Source: Dermanyssus gallinae
Lineage: Eukaryota > Arthropoda > Arachnida > Mesostigmata > Dermanyssidae
Direction: 5' to 3'
NCBI GenBank assembly: GCA_003439945.1
Contig: QVRM01001367.1
Span: 174,501-238,500 of the forward strand
Length of the DNA stretch: 64,000 nt
The notes beneath the pieces are model-generated. The model was not told where the DNA came from. It was given only the letters and a program-made list of their open reading frames with translations, and did no database searches. Position numbers and translations under genes: made by a program. Below are positions 23,160 to 34,939 of this stretch, piece after piece (the first letter of the stretch is position 1; every line of letters begins with the position of its first letter).

Positions 23160-26100
23160 GGCGTGGCACCGTTCAGTCTGAGAGCAAGAAGACGGCAAAG
23201 AAGACGCCGTGACGGACCCGCCGTCTCGAAAGGAGACCCCGGCGAGGGAAACAGGGTAAAAGGTGAACGAGGCAGACTCACACAGGCCGAAATAGAAAGA
23301 AACCTTCAAGAGGAAATTCGCGCGGCGCGACAATACATTGACCAGGTGGTTGCACAATGCAATGCTTTAAATACTACGAGTGGACTAAGGAATTTGCGCT
23401 AAAATTCCTATGGCCATTGACCGCAGCAGAGTGACTAGTGTGGCGACGGGGAGGCCTTAGCGAGAGGAGCCTGAAGCTCAAGCGAAGAACACGACGATCT
23501 TAAACGGAAAATGGAGGAGATAACAGGTAATATGCTTAGAGGGTTAGGGAAGACCGGCAATAACTTTTGTATTAACCCAGAATTAGCCTTGCTTGAATTT
23601 CACGACTAATATGTTCAAAACAACTCTGTTGAGTTGCGCATACTATAGACACTACCAAATTCATGTGAGCAATACGCGATTTGCCTCAAGACCTACTAGT
23701 CTACCCTGTTTTTCTCGGTGGCTGGTAGAGTTTACACCGAGAGAGGTACAAGTTATGATTTCCTGTCATTGAGCCGTCTCGGCAGTTTCTTTCTACTGGG
23801 TAGTTTTAAGCCATCATACAGGGACTACGACTCTGCTGAAGAGCACTATGCTATTGGGTTGCTGGGGGCGGTGAAAAACCCTACAGTGGCCCAGCGATTT
23901 CTGGTTGTAGACGTGGTGGGCCTTGGCAAGGAAGTCGGGAAGCAGACCCTCAAGAACACTGCACGCTTGTTGGGAATTCGCAGGGTGTGCCAGGGGTTAC
24001 TTCACATGTACGTCGCGTTGACACGCCGCACGACCGTGCTCCTCAGAGCACCGGAGGTTGCACGAGGGATTTTAAGGGAGGAGGACAAGAGTAAGACCTT
24101 TGCGGAGGCGCTCAGCAGGGTCAGAATCAATATAATCTACAACGGGAGGGGGGGGGGGGTAGGATAGGGGGCTCGATGACCACGGTACACGAAGTCCATA
24201 AGTACAGAAAGGTGGGAGAACACCTGGTCACTGTTCTGAACGGGGAAGACGCCACGGTAAATGAAGCAGAGACTGGTAGCTCAGTGAAAGCGGCGCCATG
24301 TCTGCCGGCAGCTAACAAGGTAAAGGTGATTGGGCTAAGAGACACATGCGTTGGTAACAGCAACAGCAGCAAGCACTCGAGTGATCCGAGACCACAAGAG
24401 CATTGAGATCGGTATAAGGAGGTGCAGACCGGAAAAGTCAATCACCCTCCAGAAATGCTCTAGCTGTGACAAACCAGTCTACAGGGCCGCTTATATATAA
24501 TATGAAGCATAAGAAGAGAAAGGGGCTGCGGTTAAGCTCTCCACCGGTACGAGATCTCGTCCCAGCTCGGGTTGCCGCAAGTCATGAAAAACATTGTTGC
24601 AGGTTTTTCCACACAGGAGATTCCCGATGTAACACTCGATGAGGCGGAACAGGATCCAAAAACGTTCGGCGACGGACAATGCCCAATAGTCGACGGAATT
24701 CCCCCCGAAATGGCCAAGCAGTTTGTATAGAGATGGCCGGATGTATTCAGGCAAGTCGTAAGCAGGGGTTAAAAGGGGGAGGAACTTTTCCTAGGTTATG
24801 GAAGAAAGCAGCGTTACGTCTTGTACCTGAGCCCGGTGAAACGACGAGCCCATGGGTCTACCACCATATCTGTATGTATATCTGTACTTCCCCATCGCGT
24901 GTTGGAGAAGTACTAGAAGCATAATTGTTCAGCGGCTCAACGAATTACTAAAGACAAATCAAGTTCTCTAGGTTGCTCAGTATGACTTTAAACGGGCTCG
25001 GCCAACAAAGGGGCACTGAAAGGGTGTTGCAGCGAGCGCTCAAAGACAGCACAGTGTCACGAAAGACAAAATTCTCTGCTATTCCTACTAAAGATACCGC
25101 AGCACTACAAACTAGGAACAATCATGGCAGCCCTGAAAAGGAAACGCGTATTGCCACACCTACGAGGGATCTCATCATACCTCAGCGGGAGGGGTCCCCC
25201 GACGGTGGACATTGCACGCGAGGCTACTACTGGAGTGCCGCAAGTCTCTATTTTAAGCACGGTTCTCTGGAACGTACATACATGACAGCGAACTAAAAAT
25301 CGAAGAGCCGAAGGCGTAGAGATCCTAGTCTATTCCGACGATCAAGCCATCGTGGTAATCACTCAGCAGGAAGCAGCCAACGTAGCGCTGGACAGGATTA
25401 TATAGTGGATAAATGCGCACGAGCTTAGGCTCGGCCCTAAGAAAATCCAAACACTCTACCTCAGTTATCATCATCAGTTATTTATTGCACCAAATGTATC
25501 GTATGTATGAACAGCATTTTAATAAAATGCATGTTTATAAGTAACAAAAGATCATCAAGCTAAATGCGTAAGAGAAATAGCTCTCTGAGAGGTATCGAGA
25601 TGGTAATTAGAACATGGCTGGTTGCACAAACGGCACACACAGCCGACGTCAGGATCGTGGAAGTCTGTTAAGTGGCAGAGTTTATAATGAAATCCGTGAA
25701 GTAAATAGCAGGTCACAAGGTGTCGCTTGGGTTATAGTGGTCTCTGCCAGTTTTGCGTGACCATTGCTGGCAATTTGAAAAAGCTTTCGGGAACTGCTCG
25801 ATCCTTCTTTATAAAGTTTCCTTTGAACTGAAGAAAGTAGAAACAAACAGAGGGTTAAGATTGTTATCCGGAGCATAACCGGTAGTCTGGATAACGGGCT
25901 CATGCCCACAGATCGAATCGTTAAGAATTATCGGGTTTGCTTGAAGGCAGCTGGCAGCTGTAAAAGTTAGTGTCTTGGGGCCACCACCTGCAATGGCGAG
26001 CTTTTGGAGTACAGCATTGCGCGTAGCAGTATCAAGAGTAGACTTTAGATCAACAATTAAGGCATATAGAAACCTTCTCCGTAACTTATAAATTTCCAGG

Positions 26101-26640
26101 CTTTTTTCCCTTCTGATGAAAATTTTGGGCATGTTATTATGACCGACTTTCCTTTACGGATTCTATGCTGCGCTTGTGGTAATATTTTACGACGATGGAG
26201 GAATCTCAGAAGCCGTGCTGTGTGCACCAATGCCAAAATCTTTTAAATATAACTCTTCTTGGCAATGCTCCTCTAGGATCGGATATCAGTAGGATCATAT
26301 TTTTTTAGGATGACCATAAGTATGCACTCTACCTAAATGGCAGGAAGAGAAAAAGATAAATCATTATCATCGCGGCTGTTTACCCGGTTGAAATAAAACA
26401 AGACTCTTTGATGTGAGATCTCTTAGAATCATTTTGCATACGAACCTCTTGGAGTCGGCTTATTTACTAGATTGACGCTCAGAGAGGGGGAGACTCAAGA
26501 CCCAAGATTATGCCTATAGGAACGGTGGCATCGCAATTTAAGCGCCCACGGTCTTGGCCGATATGATGCTCCGGACAGTCAAGAACCAGCATAAACTCTT
26601 CTCAATTTAAAGGACAATGGCCACCTTGACACAAAACCTT
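23160..26640 (+). mobile_element. R1-like retrotransposon relic, ORF1 plus RT, interrupted by family B
   Basis: A gag-like ORF1 (23163-24480) includes a basic N-terminal region, then HDDLKRKMEEITG (about 23490-23525), DKSKTFAEALSRVR (about 24090) and a degraded knuckle near 24415-24480. HDELKRRLEEIT at about 45200 is its counterpart in the second full relic. No AP endonuclease was found between ORF1 and RT. The RT runs over IPPEMAKQF, FPRLWKKAALRLVPEPG (about 24790), TTGVPQVSILSTVLWNV (motif B, about 25225-25275) and motif C ILVYSDDQAIVV (about 25325-25360). It then reaches LRLGPKKIQTLYL, where family B is inserted, and continues after 26334 with NGRK. Many stops and frameshifts are present. 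Confidence 0.75.
25462..26324 (-). mobile_element. Family B retrotransposon, 863 bp, internally deleted
   Basis: Flanked by CACTCTACCT at 25452-25461 and 26325-26334. The minus strand gives FLHRRKILPQAQHRIRKGKS (the .IP.EQHGFRAGRS region), motif A FLYALIVDLKSTLDTATR (about 26055-26010) and a decayed motif B, QTTGYAPDNNLNPLF (about 25890-25850). It then jumps to the C-terminal part: HGFHYKLC and CVCRLCNQPCSNYHL (about 25640-25590). Motif C and the thumb are missing. The 3' end has AATAAATAACTGATGATGATA, a tandem-repeat tail. The jump could have arisen during reverse transcription or by later deletion. Confidence 0.82.
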
Positions 26641-26678
26641 TTTTTTCAATTAAACTAAAATACTAAATTAAATAAAAA

Positions 26679-26807
26679 GGGAAGTTTGTGCACAAACATT
26701 TCTGGGAAGTTTGTGCACAAAAATTACTTGGGAAGTCTGTGCACAAAAATTACTTGGGAAGTCTGTGCACAAAAAATATTTGGGAAGTCTGTGCACAAAA
26801 ATTAAAT
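26679..26807 (+). repeat. Tandem repeat, 26-bp unit, five copies
   Basis: Five units of 25-26 bp with the shape GGGAAGTYTGTGCACAAAAATTACTT. Each contains the palindrome GTGCAC. Because 26 is not a multiple of 3, an open frame through it (26688-26930) meets the unit in a different phase each time, so that frame is not evidence of a protein. Confidence 0.95.
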
Positions 26808-27114
26808 ATAGAACTGGTGGCTTTCGTTTTTCGTTGTTCTCTTTTATTTTTCGTTAGTAAGACAGAGCGATACCTAACCCACAAAGAGAAAAGTCTAGTG
26901 TCCGATAAGAAGTGGAAAAGATTTCACTAGTTAAGAGTAAGAACGTTTCAGGTTAAGCGAGGCAATAGGGCACATGAAAAACATCGTATAATTAACTCCA
27001 GTTGTATATTCATAAATTTACTTCCATTTTATAAAACTAAGAGATCGTTACGTGCAGGAGTCCCCATGTCCCCTGTTGTATATGTACAATTCGCTTTAAC
27101 GAACAATTATACTT

Positions 27115-28275
27115 GACAAGCTGGCTTTTTGCGGGATCTCATTGAATATATTGGAGCTCATTAAAGGCATTTTACAGGAAGGACAAGTTATTATAGATGA
27201 CGGAGGCGCTAAACACATGGCGATCTTACAGACCACTGGTGTTGCCCAAGGTGATAATCTTAGCCCCCTGCTGTTTTCGGTGCTGGTGAGAGACCTTCCT
27301 GAAGAGATACGGAGTCGGCACTCGCAGGTAGACGTCCTTATGTATGCAGACGACTTGGTGCTATATTCTCGCAGTCGATTCCATTTGCAACAATCCCTTG
27401 CGACCTTGCAGCATTACGTTTATCGAAACCAGTTGGAAATAAATATAGATAAAACAAAGGCAATGAAGTTTAGACGTGGAGGGAAATTGGCTGGAATCGA
27501 CGAACTACGATTAGGTTCAAAATCTATAGAATTTGTCTCGAACTTCTCATACCTAGGGGTTATGTTCTCGTCTCGAGGTACGAACTTCTCGAGGCACATT
27601 GATGAACGAATTCGGAAAGGACCACAGTCCTTTCATAGTATAGGAGACCCTCATAAACTATCAATGGACGTTGCCGTTCATCTCTTCAACCTGAAGATTG
27701 CGCCTACTGCTTCTTACGGTATACAGGTGATATGGCCGCATCTGACGAAGTTAAACTTTAAGGCGCTTGACCAAATCAAGGCCGCTTTTCTAAGAATGGC
27801 GCTAAGAGTCCACCGCACTAGTCTCAACAGATTAGTCTATTTACTGGCGTCGACTCCGCTAATTTGTTGAGAATTTACTAAAAAATACACGTGTTACCGA
27901 AAACGGCAGCTTTCAACGAGTACATGTCTAAATGGGAGAATAAGATGGCAGACCCGCTCTTTTATGAAACCCAGGCAATGACGTGTACTTCATGGAAGCG
28001 GTGCAACTATGAGAATAGACACCTAATTGCACGATTTGCTGTACATGGCTTCCACATGAAGATCTGTATTCGAGAGAAGTTCTATGAAATTTCCTCGTTA
28101 TGCTTGTGCAAACTTTGCGGGAGACAGTGTGACTTATATCACCTTCAACGATGCGATAGAGCAGTTCCGTTGACTCGACTTTTAGAACCGTGATGAATAT
28201 ATGTATATGTGAATGTGTGCTTTCACTGTACGCGCAATATTGTAAACCAACCATCGGTTAATAAAGCTATTATGT
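27115..28275 (+). mobile_element. Family B retrotransposon, 5'-truncated
   Basis: A 242-codon frame from 27142 gives LELIKGILQEGQ, motif B TTGVAQGDNLSPLLF (about 27235-27280), motif C DVLMYADDLVLYS (about 27335-27370), KTKAMKFRRGGKLAG and YLGVMFSSRGTNF. It goes on to LFNLKIAPTASYGIQVIW and NRLVYLLASTPLI, ending at a TGA near 27867. A second frame (27891-28193) continues with EYMSKWENKMAD, ARFAVHGFHMKIC and CLCKLCGRQCDLYHLQRC, the most complete C-terminal cysteine cluster of this family here. Motif A is lost by 5' truncation. AATAAAGCTATTATGTTATG near 28262 is probably the 3' end. I found no convincing target duplication. Confidence 0.83.
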
Positions 28276-30104
28276 TATGTATATGCCGCAAGTTAGCGCT
28301 TTCTTGTAAGCATAAAACAATGTTGCAACACAAATATATCTTATTTCTGACGCTTTTGCTAGTTAGGTCATATACTAGACACGCCAATTGGACACCTGCC
28401 TGCATTCTCTCCTCTGTCATGCGCGGCTACCGCGCATGCGCACAACTACGTCGGATTGCCCATCCCTGTTCCTAGATGTCTCATTACGTTATTTAAAAAT
28501 GGCAGATTCAATATCACTATTTGTTCTAGACGAAGAGACACCGATGTGCATTGCTGTAGTTGTGAGAGCTATGTCATTAAAGCCATTAAAGTAGTCAATA
28601 AAACCGTTACTTATTATTTTTTTTCACTTTTTTTAAATGTATTTAATGCACGCTGTACGGTCGGCCATTGAAGCTGTTAGCGCCAGTTTCTTGAAATGCA
28701 CATAACAACCATGGGGGAAACGTCAGCTGTCTGGGCCGCCTGCTGAACAGGGACAGTCAACGGCTGTTTGTGCATGGCTATAGGCAGTACGGTAATATCA
28801 AGCCACAATGGCCAAGTCGGTGTGATGTACAGTACATTAGGTGCTATATCTATATCGTACAGCGTGTGTAAATAATTGTTTCTCACGTGGGGCGCCAAGT
28901 AAAGCATTGGCATCAGAAAAGCTAATACTACGTGACAGTACCAAGTGTTTTGCTCCTCGGCAAAATTATCTTAACTAATAGGCGCAAATATTGACGAACT
29001 CTAATTTTTGTATTGTAATATAATTCAAGAAGATGTACATGCTCAAAATAGACCCTGGTTTTTAAAACAGGTTATAGAACTCGGTAATACGGCTGCTTAA
29101 GCACGCGAGCTAGCAAAGTAAGAAAAGCTGCCTAATGAAAAGGAGACAATATGTGGGCTATTGGTTGAAGATCAATACGTTTGTGGCGTGAGTACAAAAA
29201 TCGATCTACCAAAGGAAACACTGTTTATAATAGGCCTTAGCCACGGGTTCTGCAGCACTGCGAACGGCACACACTAACTCAAGTCTAGCTATTATAACAA
29301 TGTTCTAGTTTCAATGCAGTGTAAAGCACTGAAAGCTAAAGAAGAACATGGACACGAATTATGCTGTGGTTCAGAAAAGCTGCTGTTCCTAAAAGGTGTT
29401 CTAGAAATAGCTGACAAAGTCACAAACCACAAAGCTTTTTTTAAGTCGGAACTTAAGGTAAAGCTATTGCACAATCCACAGAAGCAACTAAGCAGAGTGC
29501 AGTGCAGGTGTTTGGGACATTCTCATGAAGCCGTCGCCGAATTATCACTTCAGTAGGGAAGACGACCGCGTTTGCCAAACGTATGTCAGAATATTCAGCA
29601 GGCAGAGCAGGAAACTGAACCCATACGTAAAGTGTGGCACATGAGAAATAGAGATGACGTTACCGCAATCGTGAAATTTCCGCGGAAACCGGATATCAAG
29701 ATCATTGGAGCACAGGTCTTTGAGCAAGCGAGTGTTTATAAACCCCAGCAACGCACGAGAAAACCCGTTGAGAAAAATACATACTAACACCACAAACAAA
29801 GATGGAGCTGCCAACTGAGCGTGTGACTCAAAGTTATACAAACGGAGCCTCTGTAGCAAGCAGCAGATAAAATAAAGTTTTGCAACGAAACAAAGCAGTG
29901 CTCTACAAAATAAGCTCGTACCTGTATGTACAGACCTTTCTGCTTCAAAGAAGATGTATGTGTATGTGGGTACTGTGATACAATCGAAATCGATTGATAC
30001 CACGTAACGAAGTGCATTGGATAAAACATCAGCTCAATTATAACTGCAATATAGCGTTTCATGGAGTCTTAAAAATATGCTGAATTTATTAAAATGATGA
30101 GCAT
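28276..30104. other. No recognised gene; two plus-strand frames noted
   Basis: Plus-strand frames at 29314-29556 and 29572-29787 (80 and 71 codons) are lysine- and glutamine-rich and follow one another closely. I do not recognise them. They could be remnant coding sequence of an unknown transposon or chance. The overlapping 152-codon minus-strand frame also lacks motifs. Confidence 0.3.
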
Positions 30105-30192
30105 TACGTATAGGTAAGTACTTATAGGTACGTATAGGTATATATATACGTATAGGTAAGTACGTATAGGTAAGTTACGGATAGGTAAGTAC
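30105..30192. repeat. Minisatellite of ACGTATAGGTAAGT-type units
   Basis: About seven imperfect units of 10-14 bp based on TAGGTA and ACGTA, with a short TA run in the middle. It ends directly beside an RT relic. Confidence 0.9.
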
Positions 30193-30204
30193 ATTAAAGG
30201 TGCT

Positions 30205-31080
30205 TTGGTCTTGGTTTGACGTATCTATGGAGAGCAGTTGCAGCTTCGCGGACATCCTATACGGCTTCAGACAAGGTCGGTCTTCCCTTGACATCGAGTG
30301 GGTCCTCCGCTTTGCTGTTCGCAAGTTTAGAGCTCCACTTGCATCTTGCAGGTTCGTATTTCTCATTCTACTAGATGTAAAGAAAGCCTTTAATAATTGT
30401 AATGATGGAGGCTAGTCACCTCCAGCTTGGCGATGTCAGATACAACCGAGGCGTTGTATCTGTCAGGCCGTAAGCGCATCTGGGGGGGGTCCGGCTAGAG
30501 GTTGCCGGCTACCAGATCACGGTGCGGTATCTGGGGGTACACCATGATACTGCGGTGTCGGGCTGGAGATGGGAAAGGCACATTCAGCATTTAACTAGGA
30601 AAGTCGTTCAGATATCTTACAACCAATCTCGTATCCTCCCACGCGAGGGAGGCGCGGGCGAATTTTGGCCCCGCCTTCTGGCGTCAGTCGCCGAATCTAC
30701 GGCACTATATGCAGCGTAGGTGAGGGCGGGCACGGCGTAGAGTGCAAGTCGCAATCGTCGCAATGCCCTGCGTACCGCCCAGAAAACAATGGCTATGCAT
30801 GTCCGCAGAGGATAGGGAGCAGTTAATATAGACGTTCTATTGGTGCTCGCTCATCAGCTGCCTTAAGATTAGCTGGCGGTTAAGCTACTATGTGACACAA
30901 ATCTTGACTGGACACAACCTATTTCAAGTGTATATGTGCAGAATATATAAATCCCCAACAGATACTTTGTATTCTGCATTTCCGGAGAGTTGCATGACGT
31001 GGATCACACAGTGACCAACTATTCGGCGCTAAGCTACTTCCGACCGGCACGAACAACGCAGGGGCTGGTGATAAGGCGCG
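30205..31080 (+). mobile_element. R1-like reverse transcriptase relic lacking its catalytic core
   Basis: The plus strand gives SSCSFADILYGFRQGRSSLD (the .QYGFRKGRST region), then motif A VFLILLDVKKAFNNC (about 30355-30400). It jumps directly to ALYLSGRKR and VRYLGVHHDTAVSGW (about 30530-30570), skipping motifs B and C. TRKVVQISYN, LASVAESTALYAA and VNIDVLLVLAHQLP follow (to about 30865), with the usual R1-type order. The missing middle and stop codons make it non-functional. Confidence 0.7.
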
Positions 31081-31629
31081 GTTGACTCCCGCGGTCCCAC
31101 CCTCTCCGGTTCAGTGCACGGAGGCCCAGGCCACGACTAAGTGCGAGAATCCCCCTCCTTTTGCGAGCTTAGACTCTGTCAAGGATAAAGCCTGCAATGT
31201 CGAAACGCACAGTAGGCGTCGTACTATTCAGAAAGATGCATACAAAGAGAATCGTGCTATCGCTTTGAGGCTTCAGGAACCTTTGGCAGTTGAATTCGGT
31301 GGGAAAATTAGATCATTTTGAATCAACGAAAGAGCTAAAAGCCATTTCTATTTTAAAGTTAATTCTTTAATCGAATTTTTCGGTGAAACGCAAGTATAGT
31401 CAACTGTGCGATGTGGTGTAGACTTTTCAAACATTTTAATTTAAACAGTTTAATTATATGTATATTTAACGAGGCATTGTTAGCGTGGACAATCGTGTAT
31501 TAGAGTTACAGAAAAGGCACTCAGACATTTGCATACATTGTATTTTCAATTGGCATCTAAAATATGCTTTATTAAATATACAAGCCCTTAAGAACTTCGC
31601 ATGATAGATCAGATCTTTATAAAAATAGG
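31081..31629. other. No recognisable gene
   Basis: One 79-codon plus-strand frame (31082-31321) with no known motif; it may belong to the decayed C-terminus of the R1-like relic to the left. Confidence 0.35.
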
Positions 31630-31631
31630 TG

Positions 31632-31735
31632 TTCTTTTTGTGGAGGAAGGTGAATGCTTTTACAGGGACTCGACCCTGGCGGTCGGATGTTGGTCCGCCA
31701 AGACCCCTACCCACTAAATATACCTTCCCCTTAAG
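31632..31735 (-). repeat. tRNA-like copy of the tail module
   Basis: On the minus strand, arms GGAAGGT (31728-31722) and ACCTTCC (31651-31645) pair. TTTAGTGGGTAGG follows the 5' arm, as in the other modules, and also resembles a tRNA A box. CAGGGTCGAGTCCCTG (31678-31663) resembles a tRNA T arm with a B box but is one base short in the loop. A short T-run at 31635-31639 is the probable tail. It could be a tRNA-derived SINE, a tRNA pseudogene or a member of the R1-type module family. Extra bases before the 3' arm argue against a working tRNA. Confidence 0.6.
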
Positions 31736-31989
31736 CTTTACTCTCTTATGACCCAGATATCCATAGAACAGTACTATAGGCCATTGCTTAAGTTTTCAAC
31801 AATTTAAGTTATGCAATTTAGACTGATTCAAGCCTATTCGGACTAAAGCACTAAATCTAAAAGTAGGTATCGCAACACGAGCACATTCCAACGTTGCAGC
31901 CACTACGATCTGCCAGCAGCAATCCTTCATGTAGGGCACACATAAAATACTTATATTGTAAAGCTGGTAAATGTTCCACGGAGCGTCAC

Positions 31990-32865
31990 TTTTCTTTATA
32001 TTATGGGCGCTTAGATTGGAAGCACATATATTACCTACTATCCATATCATCAAAGTATCCTCCTCCAATACCTACTGAGTAATTGCCTTCTATTGGGATA
32101 AAATGCAACAAATTATTTTTTGTAATATCGACCTAGGTCCTTTTAATATTTGTTCCTATAGATACGGTCTCCGAAAGGTCTAAACCATTAATCCTTTCTA
32201 AAACCGGAAATCGTTTACAATATGTCTAATTGACTTATTTCCTAACGCACAATCTCGACATTCCTCCCCATCTATATATTTAGCACGTTGTATCCTTGAA
32301 TCCAACATCCCTGCTCTGGCATCTGCCAATTGCTCACTAAAATTATCGTACACCTATTCTACCCCGTCCATTTCCCTCTTTTTTTCCATATGTATCTGCC
32401 AAACTAAATCTGCCCCATTGCCAATTTCCAATTGCCTGTAAATGACATTTTACCCTCGATTTTACTTTTTCCTTTGATACCTTCGCTCTTGCACATTGCT
32501 GACGATTGCTAACAATATTCCTAGCTACGACTTATACTCTGCAATCTCATTTGATTATTATTATTATTATTATTATTATTATCGTAAGCGTTGGTTTACC
32601 CACCTCTGTTTAACCCATCTTTGATTTTCGACATTCCTAATCCTAGTACAAATCTCAGCTTACTTTGTACTTTCTCTTGTATACATTTTGGCATCCCCTT
32701 TCCCCCTCTAGAAACTCTGGCGCAATTAAAAAGGGCAACTCAATGCAAAATATCATCACTTCTCTTTGTGCTGCGTCTAACTTTCTTCCAGACTCTGCGA
32801 GGTGGATCAAAGCGGCATTTGCCAATATCAATCCTGGTACAAACATGGCTTTTCATATATTTTAA
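31990..32865 (-). mobile_element. Family E retrotransposon relic, copy 1
   Basis: This aligns with 38140-38990 in the same orientation, sharing for example CATCTGCCAAT and CTCGACATTC blocks. The minus-strand translation includes MFVPGLILANAALIHLAE.GRKLDAAQREVM (32846-32750), the region after the RT palm that in related proteins reads ..MVPGLTYANAV. Heavy decay; no catalytic motif is left in this copy. A (TTA)n microsatellite lies inside at 32552-32582. Confidence 0.6.
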
Positions 32866-32866
32866 G

Positions 32867-33314
32867 TTACATACATTTGCCAACTTCGTCGAGCCGCAAG
32901 ACACAGTCGTATGCTACGGTCCGTAGAACTGGGCCAAATATAAAGCCTTCTGGCATCGCTGCTGTAATTAAATGGGTCTCATTTTGTGTCAAGAGTGTGA
33001 CACACTGCTCCAGATATAACCATAGTATGCGCAGCAGGTACGGGGAGATCCTCTTCTGCTCGGGCGCACTTATTATTGTCGACCAGTTGCCGGCGTCGAA
33101 CGAATTGCGGAAGTCCAGCAGTATCATAGCACCTAGTTCGTAACCAGAGTGGCTGCCGCTGCTTGTCGCGAGGCGCGTGTATGACTCGCTCCACAGCATC
33201 AAGGGTGGAGCGGCACCTGCGGAATCCGCATTGGTTGTTTAAGAGGGCATTCTTTGCCTTCAGTTCATCATTCGGGCAATGAACGAATACGTTTTTGACT
33301 AGGCTGCTAACCAC
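32867..33314 (-). mobile_element. R1-like reverse transcriptase relic
   Basis: The minus strand gives NNQCGFRRCRSTLDAVERVIH (33225-33165), then in another frame motif A MILLDFRNSFDAGNW (about 33125-33080), KRISPYLLRILWLYL and motif B ITAAMPEGFIFGPVL (about 32960-32920), in the order expected of R1/Jockey-type RT. The glutamine of the usual GVPQG is replaced (MPEG). One frameshift. It is truncated before motif C, where the family E relic begins. Confidence 0.7.
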
Positions 33315-33745
33315 GTCAAGTACAGCTTAGTTACTTGACAACTACGTAACGCAGCACCGTCACCTTAGTATGAAAATGGTGGGCATTAAATTTGCTATTG
33401 CGTAAAAGTGGTATTTTGGACGTACATTTTTGGTCGTAATGGAAACATTTTACAATTTTTCATGAAAAGGCGTTAACGTAACACATCGACTTTTTACGAC
33501 GTTCCTTAACCTGGTTATTCACTTTTCCCTACGCAAGCTAGTAAAGTGTCCTTCATGCGTTGACTGGTTCTCCCGCAAGCGTAGATTTCGCACTACTATG
33601 TAGGAGAAAAAAGGCAAAAGAACTACCTTTATAAACTTCACCTTCTCTTCTAAACAAGACGTTTCCGCGTCCTCCTTCCATTGGAAAAATTATTTTCTTG
33701 CCGAGTTCTAATAAACCTCGCACTAAGTACAAAACGATATGCATG

Positions 33746-33788
<43 letters not shown>

Positions 33789-34552
33789 GTGTGGGGAAAG
33801 CATTGGTGTAAGCGAAATTAGTAGATTTCTATTTGATATTTACAGGAATGAACAAGCCGTTTGGGCGGGTATGTACAACGACTAGTCATTTAATTTAAGT
33901 ATATATCATACCTTCTTAGCAGACGGCTGGCAGCTTGAGCAACACAATTGATTTTTTTCTTCCCTCTCTTCACTGAGCGTAGTCATGGCTCCAGTGAGAG
34001 ATGGTATTTAGAGAGCAGAAGTTATAGCTACGCAGTAAACGTCAAACAGGCTTACGATGTCTGCATTATTAAAAAATGTTCTGCAACCGTTCTAATGGAC
34101 AGTACAATTGAAAACCTTACGCAATAGGCTTATAGCAGTTGCCTGTGCAAAACTCATTTGACCTTTGTTTTTGCCGCTGGTACTTATTCAGTGGGTTACT
34201 TCAGATTCTAATTTTGCTCTATTTTATCAAATTGTGTTGAGGTTCTGAATACATAGCGTCCACCCTCTTTAGCTAGGCAGGGTTAATGTTCCGTTTTGTA
34301 GCAGAAAAACCACTGACTGCAGATAGCATTGCAAAACATTTCATTTGCATTTTGAAATATAGAGAATACACACCTCACATAGAGAATAATCTTGCAATAC
34401 ACTGGTCGCACCCGCACCTATATATATATATATATATATCATTCTTAATAATGCCTGTGTTTCAAATTTAAAACTATTTAAAAACTTATTCAAGCACTTT
34501 GGAAAACTGAACCCGACGTAAGTAATACACCCGAAGGCATACCTCTTTTGTT
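33315..34552. other. No recognisable gene; (TA)n at 33750-33787
   Basis: AT-rich. A 38-base alternating TA tract at 33750-33787 is the only clear feature. Confidence 0.45.
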
Positions 34553-34939
34553 TTGAAACGACTTAGACCCTCAATCTATCAGCCCCTGAGCTGTACTTTT
34601 CGATGCTTTCTAGAGTACTCTGTTGTCTGCAATAGACTTCAAACTGCGATTATACTCCCGTCAGAAATAGAGAGCAACCTCAGGAGGACACACATACGTT
34701 CTAATACTTTACATCTACAATTACTTAAACGACTACTTCGATTTGGTGTAACTGGTCGTGTGAGTAAGGAATCTCTTACGCGAATGAACCTTTCGCATAC
34801 TGGCCAGGGAATCTCTGATAAAGCTAGAGTAATCTCAGGCTGCTTCCAAGGTACGAGCGCAGCGCCGATTATGTTTTTTATATATCCTCTCCTTGAAAGA
34901 CCTTATTTCAGATCAGATAAAATTCAAAATAGATGCTGA
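34553..34939 (+). mobile_element. L2/CR1-like reverse transcriptase relic
   Basis: A 128-codon frame includes LLKRLLRFGVTGRV and then VISGCFQGTSAAPIMFFIYPL, which matches the motif B pattern G.PQGT.LGP.LFLIY of L2/CR1-type RT. Upstream residues do not show a clear motif A. The piece is isolated, with no tail recognised. Confidence 0.5.

Noticed and set aside
26679..26807. CRISPR-like array
   Set aside because: Units are contiguous with no unique spacers, and the DNA is eukaryotic.
26688..26930. 80-codon frame through the 26-bp tandem repeat
   Set aside because: The unit length shifts the frame in each copy, so there is no protein repeat under selection.
31632..31735. Functional tRNA gene
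   Set aside because: Extra bases between the T-arm-like hairpin and the 3' arm, a 6-base T loop and a T-run tail do not fit a working tRNA.
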